The notes under the pieces: generated by a model
Told to the model about the DNA's origin: nothing
Seen by the model: only the letters and a program-made list of their open reading frames with translations
Database searches by the model: none
Shown: positions 8,611 through 15,032 of the stretch, piece by piece
How the letters are laid out: each line of letters starts with the position of its first letter
Position numbering within the stretch: position 1 is the stretch's first letter
From: Oscillospiraceae bacterium
GTDB taxonomy: Bacteria > Bacillota > Clostridia > Oscillospirales > Oscillospiraceae
Assembly: GCA_017440925.1 (NCBI GenBank)
Contig: JAFSAP010000017.1
Coordinates: 1-37,330 of the forward strand
Direction of reading: 5' to 3'
Length of the DNA stretch: 37,330 nt
Position numbers and translations under genes: made by a program

Positions 8611-9447
8611 ATGCAAAGCAGAAAATCTACTTTTATTCTTTTACTATCTTTTTTCATAGGCCTGTCCGTGCTGTTATACCCATCCATCAGCAGCTACTGG
8701 AACTCCAAAACCCAGTCGGAAGCCATTGTCGACTATGAAGCCATGCTTGCCAACTACAAGCCGGAGGATTACACAGCTGTTTTTGAAGATGCAGATGCCT
8801 ATAACCGCGCTCTTGCACAGCTGGAAATACCATTTATTGAGTATAAAGCTCTCAATGACCAATATAAGAATGCACTAAATGTCAGCGGAACCGGCATGAT
8901 GGGCTATATCACCGTTCCAAAAATCAATCAGGAACTCCCACTGTATCATGGCACCTCTGAATCGGTGCTTGCTACCGCCTGCGGTCACTTTGAAGGCAGC
9001 AGTCTGCCGATTGGCGGCGAAAACACCCACTGTGTGGTTTCTGCTCACAGAGGTCTGCCGACAGCCGTGTTATTCACCCATCTGGATCGTATGGAAATCG
9101 GCGATACGTTTTATTTCACCATTCTGGACCGGAAATTCACCTATGAAGTGGATCAGATCCGCATTGTAGAACCCCATGATACCAGTCTGATTCAAATTGA
9201 AGAAGGCAAAGACTACTGCACCTTGCTCACCTGCACCCCCTATGGCATTAACACCCAGCGGCTGCTGGTTCGGGGACATCAGATTGACGAAACCCAGAAA
9301 CGTCATATCTACATCGCCAATGAAGCTTACCGCATTGATACGCTGATTGTCATGCCCATTGTGGCGCTGCCCATGCTTGCAGTTCTGATGATTTATGTCA
9401 TGTTTGCGCCTGTGAAGAAAGAATCTCTTGGAGAGGATTTGCTATGA
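8611..9447 (+). CDS. srtC: Class C (pilin-polymerising) sortase
   Basis: This 278-residue transpeptidase joins the Thr of a pilin sorting signal to a Lys of the next subunit. It has an N-terminal membrane segment (about 8-28), a catalytic domain facing outward, and a C-terminal membrane segment (about 243-266) typical of class C. The catalytic residues are present: His146 in SAHRG, Cys208 in LLTCTPYG and Arg217 in NTQRLLVRG. The usual lid motif (DPF/DPW) before the catalytic domain was not found; residues 48-65 hold only acidic and aromatic positions (DYTAVFEDADAY). The gene begins 92 bases after the pilin, beyond a strong hairpin, and its stop overlaps the next start in ATGA. This is the only sortase in the cluster with intact catalysis. 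Confidence 0.93.
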   Translation: MQSRKSTFILLLSFFIGLSVLLYPSISSYWNSKTQSEAIVDYEAMLANYKPEDYTAVFEDADAYNRALAQLEIPFIEYKALNDQYKNALNVSGTGMMGYITVPKINQELPLYHGTSESVLATACGHFEGSSLPIGGENTHCVVSAHRGLPTAVLFTHLDRMEIGDTFYFTILDRKFTYEVDQIRIVEPHDTSLIQIEEGKDYCTLLTCTPYGINTQRLLVRGHQIDETQKRHIYIANEAYRIDTLIVMPIVALPMLAVLMIYVMFAPVKKESLGEDLL

Positions 9448-10355
9448 GAAAACACCTTCTGCCTCTGATCATCCTGCTGGCGTTCCTGGTGGCACAGCCT
9501 CTGTCTGCCAACGCGATCACACCGCTGGAACCGAATCGAAAATGCAGCCTCAAAGTTCATTTCACCAAGGACGATTACCGATTCTCCAACCTTGAGACCC
9601 GGATCTACCGGGTGGCAGAAGCCCATTCGGACGGTACCTTCGATCTGATTGCGCCCTTCTCAGGCTCTTCCGTCAGCATCCACGGCATAAAGTCCCAGCG
9701 GGAATGGAATGATGCAGCTGTCACTTTGCTGTCCTACATTGTCGACAGAAAGATCCAGCCGGATCATACCGTACTGTCCGATGCCCAGGGCACTGCTTCC
9801 TTTACGGATCTTCATACCGGTCTGTATCTGGTTCTGGGGAATACTGCGGAAAATGACATTGGAATCTATACCTTTGAAGATTTTTTTGTATATTTGCCCA
9901 CCCCGCTGGAGAGCGAAGGCTTTTCCTATGACATGGAAGCCCGTCCAAAGCCCGGCGAATTTGTCCCCAAAACGGAGTATACCGTGAACAAACTGTGGAA
10001 GGACTCCGGCTATACAAGCAAGCGTCCCAAGTCCGTCACCGTGGATATTTACAAGGATGCTGTGCTTTACGAAACCGTTATTCTGGATTCTTCCAACAAC
10101 TGGAGCTATAGCTGGAAGACACCGGAGGACAGCAGCAAGTGGACCGTGGCGGAAAAGGATGTGCCTGATAGCTACACGGTAACCATCAGCTCCAGCGGAA
10201 GTGTTTTCAGTATCACCAACAGCATTAAAACCACTCCGGGGTCTCCTCCCAAAACGGGCGATACCTTCCCGCTCTGGAATTATGTGATTGCCATGAGTAT
10301 TTCCGGCTTCCTGCTGCTGATCTTTGGAATCTGGCACAAGAGGAAATCACAATGA
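9444..10355 (+). CDS. Minor pilin with a PPKTG sorting signal
   Basis: This 303-residue surface protein has a signal peptide (about 1-24, ending SANA). An N-terminal domain (about 30-165) resembles pilin subunits (DLHTGLYLVLG). A Cna-B domain (about 177-260) contains VNKLW, VAEKDV and FSITNS, the Lys, Glu and Asn positions for an isopeptide bond. The sorting signal is PPKTG at 268-272, followed by a hydrophobic segment and HKRKSQ. The first position is Pro rather than Leu, a variant seen in some basal or accessory pilins. It overlaps the sortase gene by 4 bases and the next gene by 4, so the three are translationally coupled. It is probably the base or an accessory subunit of the pilus. Confidence 0.87.
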   Translation: MRKHLLPLIILLAFLVAQPLSANAITPLEPNRKCSLKVHFTKDDYRFSNLETRIYRVAEAHSDGTFDLIAPFSGSSVSIHGIKSQREWNDAAVTLLSYIVDRKIQPDHTVLSDAQGTASFTDLHTGLYLVLGNTAENDIGIYTFEDFFVYLPTPLESEGFSYDMEARPKPGEFVPKTEYTVNKLWKDSGYTSKRPKSVTVDIYKDAVLYETVILDSSNNWSYSWKTPEDSSKWTVAEKDVPDSYTVTISSSGSVFSITNSIKTTPGSPPKTGDTFPLWNYVIAMSISGFLLLIFGIWHKRKSQ

Positions 10356-10933
10356 AAAAACGGATAAACTTTTTTGAAGTATTGGGAATTCTGCTGATTG
10401 TCTGCAGCCTGGGTGTGCTTCTGTTTACGCAACTTCATAGCCAGTACACCAAGAAAAAAGCCGCTGAAATCACCTGTAAAATCGAAGCCGCTTTGCCGGA
10501 AACAACACCGGGTTTTCCAGGAGATTATTCAGACCCTGTCATGCCTGTGCTGCAGGTAGAGGGGAAAGATTATGTGGGACTCCTGAACATTCCCGCCTAT
10601 GGACTTTCGGTACCCATTGTCAATGAATGGAGCAGTTTTCATGTATTCTCCTGCCCTGCCCGTTTTTACGGTAGTGTGTATGACAACACGATGATCATCG
10701 GCGGAAATGATCAGACTGGGCAATTTGATTTCTTCGATCGCATGAATCCTGGTGATCATATAAAGATTACAGATATGCTGGGCACAGAATTTGCCTATGC
10801 CATTGACCGCATTGACCGTGCCAAATCTGCAGACTATGAACACCTGGCTTCCGGCGGTTATCCTCTGACACTATTCGTGCGCAGCGCCTACTCTGCAGAG
10901 TATATTCTTGTACGATGCAGTACTACATTCTGA
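10352..10933 (+). CDS. Sortase-fold protein lacking the catalytic triad
   Basis: This 193-residue protein has an N-terminal membrane anchor (about 8-27) and a domain that reads as a clostridial sortase: YVGLLNIPAYGLSVPIV (74-90), a C-x4-YGS segment (101-108) and LTLF....ILVRC near the end. Active relatives have an A-A-H-N-type His motif, TCT and an Arg in the last strand. Here those positions are Asn119 (IIGGND), Arg177 (LFVRS) and Tyr184, so all three catalytic residues appear to be gone. The reading frame is intact and overlaps the minor pilin gene by 4 bases, which suggests it is maintained rather than decaying. It could be a non-catalytic assembly partner or housing for the pilus base. 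Confidence 0.78.
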   Translation: MKKRINFFEVLGILLIVCSLGVLLFTQLHSQYTKKKAAEITCKIEAALPETTPGFPGDYSDPVMPVLQVEGKDYVGLLNIPAYGLSVPIVNEWSSFHVFSCPARFYGSVYDNTMIIGGNDQTGQFDFFDRMNPGDHIKITDMLGTEFAYAIDRIDRAKSADYEHLASGGYPLTLFVRSAYSAEYILVRCSTTF

Positions 10934-11007
10934 TTATGTCCAATATTGGTCACATCGATCACTTATAAAACGTACTCGAGCAACTGCTCGAAAAAATTGG
11001 AACTAGG

Positions 11008-11036
11008 TTGTAATCCGTCTTATAGACTGTTATATT
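11008..11036 (+). promoter_or_regulatory. Promoter-like pair downstream of the pilus operon
   Basis: TTGTAA (11008-11013) lies 17 bases before TATATT (11031-11036) in AT-rich sequence after the last pilus gene. No open reading frame follows. Transcription from it would begin near 11042 and stop at the terminator at 11108-11149. Confidence 0.45.
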
Positions 11037-11041
11037 ATAGT

Positions 11042-11151
11042 TACAATGTTTATTCTATGTTTCGGTGCAATCCCCTTTTCGCTGATTTGACCTAGAATTT
11101 TTCGCTGAATAGACCTTGAAGGATTTTTCCTTTGAGGTCTATTTTTTTTGC
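11042..11151 (+). ncRNA. Candidate small RNA ending in the right flanking repeat
   Basis: A promoter-like pair upstream and a strong terminator at the end define a possible transcript of about 110 bases with no coding frame. Its 3' two-thirds is the repeat also found at 294-368, including the 23-base tandem and the 16-bp terminator stem. It matches no RNA family I recognise. It may equally be only an intergenic terminator for the pilus operon. Confidence 0.3.
11076..11151 (+). repeat. Right flanking repeat of the pilus island
   Basis: This is the second copy of the element at 294-368, in the same orientation. TTTTCGCTG occurs at 11076 and again 23 bases later. The terminator stem arms are 11108-11123 and 11128-11143, with a four-base loop and a T run to 11149. 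It would terminate + strand transcripts leaving the pilus operon, about 175 bases after its last stop codon. Confidence 0.8.
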
Positions 11152-11476
11152 AGCAAACGGCGGATAACCCTTATAAATCACCGCCATGATGTTTATAAAA
11201 CCCGAATTTCATGCACATTTCCCCTGCCCTGTCCAGCAAATGAAAACAGAGAAAATGATTTTTTACCATGACATAGAGGATTGGAAAAATCTCATTTTGG
11301 GGGATTGGGTGGAAATTCAAATTTCAGAATAAAATAGGATATTGGGGACATTCAACAGATCTCCTCTATATTCTAAAAGCAAATGGAAAATGGTCAGCGA
11401 ATGCATATCTCGCAAGGATTTCCATAATTTGAGCACCAAATTCTGTGTTCAATGATGTTTCCATGCCATATAGAAG
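11152..11476. other. Intergenic, no gene seen
   Basis: About 325 AT-rich bases lie between the pilus island and the recR region. No reading frame with a ribosome binding site, no tRNA and no insertion-sequence end was recognised. The boundary between accessory and core sequence probably falls here. Confidence 0.5.
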
Positions 11477-11514
11477 AACCCCCTGATGCAGTTGTTGTCC
11501 TGCATCAGGGGGTT
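11477..11514. terminator. Orphan 14-bp hairpin
   Basis: AACCCCCTGATGCA (11477-11490) pairs perfectly with 11501-11514 around a 10-base loop. The sequence after it on the + strand (ATTTCATCCTATT) is only loosely T-rich. It may be a terminator for either strand, but no gene clearly ends at it. Confidence 0.5.
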
Positions 11515-11602
11515 ATTTCATCCTATTGTCCAGCTTTCTTGATTCACTTTAGGTAAAAACAAAGGGATATGTAAGTCCAAAGAGATTCGATAATATAGCA
11601 AA

Positions 11603-11620
11603 CAGGAGTGCTGTCTCCTG
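11603..11620 (-). terminator. Weak terminator after recR
   Basis: A CAGGAG/CTCCTG stem with a 6-base loop lies just beyond the recR stop on the - strand and is followed by TTTGC. The stem is only 6 bp, so termination is probably partial. Confidence 0.4.
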
Positions 11621-11632
11621 CTTTTGTTATAA

Positions 11633-12232
11633 TCAGATCTCCTGTCTACCTTCCAGGGCACGGGACAGGGTCACTTCGTCTGCATATTCCAGCTGACTGC
11701 CGACGGGAACGCCATAGGCAAGGCGCGTCACCTTGACCTCCATAGGCCGCAGAAGCCGGGAAATATACATGGCAGTGGCCTCACCTTCGGTATCGGGATT
11801 GGTAGCCATAATGACTTCCCTCACCTCACCGGAGCCCACCCGGATCAGAAGTTCCTTGATCCGGATATCATCCTGGGTCACATGGTTCAGCGGGGAAATA
11901 ACCCCATGAAGAACATGGTAAACACCCCGGAATTCCCGGCTGCGTTCCATGGCGATCACGTCCTTGGGTTCTGCTACCACGCAGATCACACTCCGGTCCC
12001 GCATGTCATCGTCACAGATGGGACATAGCTCCCGGTCTGTCAGATTCTGGCAGCAGGGACAGGTATGTACTTCTTTTTTGGCTTCCAGAATGGCATCGGC
12101 AAAGGCCTGTGCATCTTCCACCGGAAGGCTCAATACATGAAAGGCAAGCCGCTGGGCTGTTTTTCCGCCAATACCAGGAAGCCGGGCAAACTGGTCAGTC
12201 AGATTCTGGAGTGCTGCAGGAAAAAACTGCAT
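11633..12232 (-). CDS. recR: Recombination mediator RecR
   Basis: The 199-residue protein has the normal RecR length and layout. A helix-hairpin-helix region near residues 15-30 (LPGIGGKTAQRLAF) is followed by a zinc finger with Cys58, Cys61, Cys70 and Cys73 and a Toprim domain (about 78-175; VICVVAEPKDV). RecR works with RecF and RecO to load RecA at single-stranded gaps during repair. AAAGGAGG precedes the ATG. It is last in the order dnaX-ybaB-recR, the arrangement common to most bacteria. A two-hairpin repeat lies in the gap separating it from ybaB. Confidence 0.97.
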   Translation of the reverse strand: MQFFPAALQNLTDQFARLPGIGGKTAQRLAFHVLSLPVEDAQAFADAILEAKKEVHTCPCCQNLTDRELCPICDDDMRDRSVICVVAEPKDVIAMERSREFRGVYHVLHGVISPLNHVTQDDIRIKELLIRVGSGEVREVIMATNPDTEGEATAMYISRLLRPMEVKVTRLAYGVPVGSQLEYADEVTLSRALEGRQEI

Positions 12233-12257
12233 AATCGTCCCTCCTTTATCGGAAACG

Positions 12258-12320
12258 CAAAATTATGGTATCGCCTTCGGCAATGATTTAAATTCATCAC
12301 GAAGTGACACCACAATTTTG
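12258..12320 (-). repeat. Small interspersed two-hairpin repeat, copy 1
   Basis: This element lies between ybaB and recR. Outer arms CAAAATT (12258-12264) and AATTTTG (12314-12320) enclose two small hairpins, ATCGCC/GGCAAT and TCAC/GTGA. The core beginning GGTATCGCC also occurs at 35165. On the - strand, the direction of the genes, the first hairpin closes with a G-T wobble, whereas the + strand would have a C-A mismatch, so the RNA form is likely the - strand. An AT-rich tail repeating AATTTTGAATT follows. Confidence 0.65.
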
Positions 12321-12336
12321 AATTTAAAATTTTGAA

Positions 12337-12681
12337 TTAAAACAGGCCGCCCAGACCCAAACCGCCGGTCAGGCGGGACATATTATTGGCAGCCTCAGCA
12401 TCTGCCGCACGCATTGCTTCATTGACTGCTGCCAGGATCATATCCTGCAGCATCTCCACATCATCAGGATCCACTGCTTCGGGCTTGATTTCCAAATTCA
12501 CCAGCTCATGCTTGCCATTGACAGTTGCGGTAACCATACCGCCGCCAGAGGTTGCGGAGAAGGTTTTTGCCTCCTGCTCAGCCTGCATGCGCAGCATTTC
12601 CTGCTGCATCTTCTGTGCCTGCTTCATCATAGCAGCCTGATTCATACCACCGGGCATACCCCGGAATCCACCTTTTGCCAT
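12337..12681 (-). CDS. ybaB: YbaB/EbfC nucleoid-associated protein
   Basis: This 114-residue protein has the family layout: a Gly/Met-rich N-terminus (KGGFRGMPGGMNQAAMMKQ), a long Gln/Met helix, and a beta core with TVNGKHELVNLEIKPEAVDP, ending in a Gly/Leu-rich tail. YbaB/EbfC dimers bind DNA without strong sequence preference and influence nucleoid organisation and gene expression. The gene follows dnaX by 16 bases and precedes recR, the classic dnaX-ybaB-recR order, and is probably cotranscribed with dnaX. Confidence 0.95.
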   Translation of the reverse strand: MAKGGFRGMPGGMNQAAMMKQAQKMQQEMLRMQAEQEAKTFSATSGGGMVTATVNGKHELVNLEIKPEAVDPDDVEMLQDMILAAVNEAMRAADAEAANNMSRLTGGLGLGGLF

Positions 12682-12697
12682 AATTCATACTCCTATC

Positions 12698-14332
12698 TTA
12701 ATTGTTTTTGATTTTTACAATATCGCTGTGTTCCCGGCCGAACTTCATCAGCTGTTCCATGCGGGGATTGGCTGCATTTTTCGCCGTAATATCCACCACA
12801 AAGGTGCGGACAGGCTGTCCCAACATGGCCCCTGCTTTCCGGGAAATGATCTCCAGAATCTCAGGCTTATCAACGCTCTGGGCCACAAACGCCCCATTGC
12901 AATGCAGTTCCAGCCGGTTACCCCGCAGGACACCATGAATTGGTGCGCTGGGGGAATTGGTAAAGAAGCCCAGAGTCGGGGGCCTCAGTTCCTTACGGAC
13001 AGCATCCACCAGATCTGCCCAGAAACCGATGGGACCATCGCTCTGTGGCGGTGCCGGAGGGGAATACATGGCGTCCTCACCGGGAGGGGCATCTGCATCG
13101 TCCGGCATGGGAGGACGGTCATCTCCATAAGGATCCGATTCTTCTGCCTGTTTTTTTGGTGCCGAGACCACGAAAGCACCGCTTTTCAACTGATCCTCCA
13201 GACGGGTCAGCCGTGCATTCAGCGCCTTTGCATCCAGGTTCAGTTCCGGCTGGCACATCTCCAGAATACACAGCTCTGCATCCATCCGGCGGCTGGCGTT
13301 GCGGGTGAAACCGGAAAGGGTGCCCTGGATCAGATTCATCATCCGCACCAGTTCTCCGCTGGAAAGAGCTTTGGTAAGCTGTTGTACTTCCTGGTCAGAA
13401 GCCACACCGGAAAGCATGGTGATTCCGGCATTTCCTGCCGTTTTCATAACCAGCAGATCCCGGGTAAGACAAGCAAGCTCATCCAGTAGAGCAGAAAGAT
13501 CTTTGCCTTCTGTATAGAGACGGTTAAAGAGTTCCAATGCTCTTTTTGTGTCATGGGCTGCAATGTAGCCCATCAGTTCCCCGCATTTCTGTTCACCAGC
13601 GATTCCCAAGCAGGCGTAGACTCCTTCTGCTGTCAACTCACCGGTGGTTGCAGATGCACACTGGTCAAGCAGACTGAGGCCGTCACGCATACCGCCATCG
13701 GCAAGCCGGGCAATGACCCGGGCAGCACTGTCATCCAGGTCGATACTCTCCTGATAGGCAACATACTGCAGTCGGGCAGCGATATCCTCCTGGGATATCC
13801 GGCGGAAAGAAAACCGCTGGCATCGGGAAAGAATGGTTGCTGGAACCTTATGCAATTCTGTGGTGGCCAGAATAAACAGCAGGTGTTCCGGAGGCTCTTC
13901 AATGATTTTCAACAGAGCATTGAAGGCAGAAATCGACAGCATGTGCACTTCGTCTATGATGTACACACGCATTTTCACCTGGGAGGGTGAATACACCGCA
14001 TCATCCCGCAGGTCACGGACATTGTCAACACCGTTGTTGGACGCTGCATCAATTTCCAGAACATCCATACAGGAGCCGGAGTCTATGGCACGGCAGGCCT
14101 CACAGCAGTTGCAGGGATTACCGTTGTCCGGATGCAGACAGTTGACCGCTTTCGCCAGGATCTTGGCACAGCTGGTCTTTCCGGTACCCCGGGATCCGGT
14201 AAAAAGATATGCATGGCTCATCCGTCCGCTGGTGATCTGGGTTTTCAGCGTCTGGGTCACTGCCATCTGGCCGGAAACATCGTCGAAAGTCTGAGGACGA
14301 TATTTCCGGTATAAAGCCTGATAAGTTGACAT
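12698..14332 (-). CDS. dnaX: DNA polymerase III subunit gamma/tau
   Basis: This 544-residue clamp-loader ATPase begins MSTYQALYRKYRPQTF, the usual N-terminus. The ATG at 14332 follows GGGTGGGG; the frame is open further upstream but nothing supports an earlier start. The Walker A motif GSRGTGKT is at 46-53. The zinc-binding Cys are Cys65, Cys74, Cys77 and Cys80. A Walker B/DEVH motif and EEPPEHLLFILATTE follow in the AAA+ core. The C-terminal third carries an acidic Pro-rich linker (about 395-435) and a tau-like domain. At codons 392-394 the message reads CCA AAA AAA, giving an A AAA AAA slippery heptamer (see findings). The gene leads dnaX-ybaB-recR. Confidence 0.96.
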   Translation of the reverse strand: MSTYQALYRKYRPQTFDDVSGQMAVTQTLKTQITSGRMSHAYLFTGSRGTGKTSCAKILAKAVNCLHPDNGNPCNCCEACRAIDSGSCMDVLEIDAASNNGVDNVRDLRDDAVYSPSQVKMRVYIIDEVHMLSISAFNALLKIIEEPPEHLLFILATTELHKVPATILSRCQRFSFRRISQEDIAARLQYVAYQESIDLDDSAARVIARLADGGMRDGLSLLDQCASATTGELTAEGVYACLGIAGEQKCGELMGYIAAHDTKRALELFNRLYTEGKDLSALLDELACLTRDLLVMKTAGNAGITMLSGVASDQEVQQLTKALSSGELVRMMNLIQGTLSGFTRNASRRMDAELCILEMCQPELNLDAKALNARLTRLEDQLKSGAFVVSAPKKQAEESDPYGDDRPPMPDDADAPPGEDAMYSPPAPPQSDGPIGFWADLVDAVRKELRPPTLGFFTNSPSAPIHGVLRGNRLELHCNGAFVAQSVDKPEILEIISRKAGAMLGQPVRTFVVDITAKNAANPRMEQLMKFGREHSDIVKIKNN

Positions 14333-14452
14333 CTTCCCCACCCTTTCATAGATAGCAATACATGGTATTCCCATAAAAACAGATCATACGGCTGATGGAA
14401 ACAGATACGGTATCAGCGGATAAGATGCTTTCAGGGATTGTCCTAAAATAAA

Positions 14453-14705
14453 GACCGGCTCATAACAAGATCGCACACCCACATTTGTGCAGATGAATAC
14501 CTTAAGAAGCGGTTGCCCTGCGGCACACGGGAAGATCCGCTTAATGCTGCTTGGTTCCCCACCTGACATGGTTCACGGTTTCCCATTGCGCAGGACCGCC
14601 TCAGTATTCACTTGCCCGGGTGTGGGAATTCATCCCTGCGAAGCGGATTGCAGGCAGAGGGTACCGCAAACTCCCCGACTAGTGCGACCTTGTTATAAGC
14701 CGGTC
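14453..14705 (-). ncRNA. ffs: Signal recognition particle RNA, large type
   Basis: The 253-base RNA has 5' and 3' ends (GACCGGCT... and ...AGCCGGTC) that pair along about 24 bases. The apical domain carries GTCAGG, GGAAC and AAGCAGC, the Ffh-binding core of SRP RNA. The overall size and the long closing helix match the large, Alu-domain form of Bacillus and Clostridia. It directs membrane-protein ribosomes to FtsY. A TTTATTTT run follows the 3' end. It starts only 21 bases after the acpP stop and has no clear promoter of its own, so it may be processed from an acpP transcript. Confidence 0.93.
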
Positions 14706-14726
14706 AGCTTTAACAAGTCAAAATGT

Positions 14727-14948
14727 TTAGTTCAGCTTGGACTCAATAAAGTCAGCCAGTTCCTGGAAAGTAGCGATCTTCTGATCCTCCATCTCCAGTT
14801 CCACGCCCAGCTCGCTCTCCAGATCCATGATCATTTCCACAACGTCCAGAGAATCAATGCCCAGGCTGTCGAAGGTGGAATCGGGGGTAATGTCATCGAT
14901 ATCCAGCTCCAGCTGCTTTGCTGCGTACTTTGCAAGTTTCTCAAACAT
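14727..14948 (-). CDS. acpP: Acyl carrier protein
   Basis: This 73-residue acidic helical protein carries growing acyl chains in fatty-acid synthesis. Ser33 in the GIDSLD motif is the 4'-phosphopantetheine attachment site. Its length and sequence (FDSLGIDSLDVVEMIMDLE) are typical of a housekeeping ACP. GGAGGG lies 8 bases before the ATG. No other fatty-acid genes are adjacent; it sits alone between the flavoprotein gene and the SRP RNA, as happens in several Clostridia. Confidence 0.96.
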   Translation of the reverse strand: MFEKLAKYAAKQLELDIDDITPDSTFDSLGIDSLDVVEMIMDLESELGVELEMEDQKIATFQELADFIESKLN

Positions 14949-14993
14949 AGATAAGTCCCTCCAAAAAAATCTTTCTTAGCACTATCTTCAAGT

Positions 14994-15022
14994 ATTTTAT
15001 TACAGGATATCCTATTTGTCAA
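14994..15022 (-). promoter_or_regulatory. Promoter of acpP
   Basis: On the - strand, TTGACA (15022-15017) and TAAAAT (14999-14994) are separated by 17 bases. The start point would be near 14987, giving a leader of about 38 bases to the acpP ATG. Confidence 0.75.
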
Positions 15023-15032
15023 TGATGGATTT

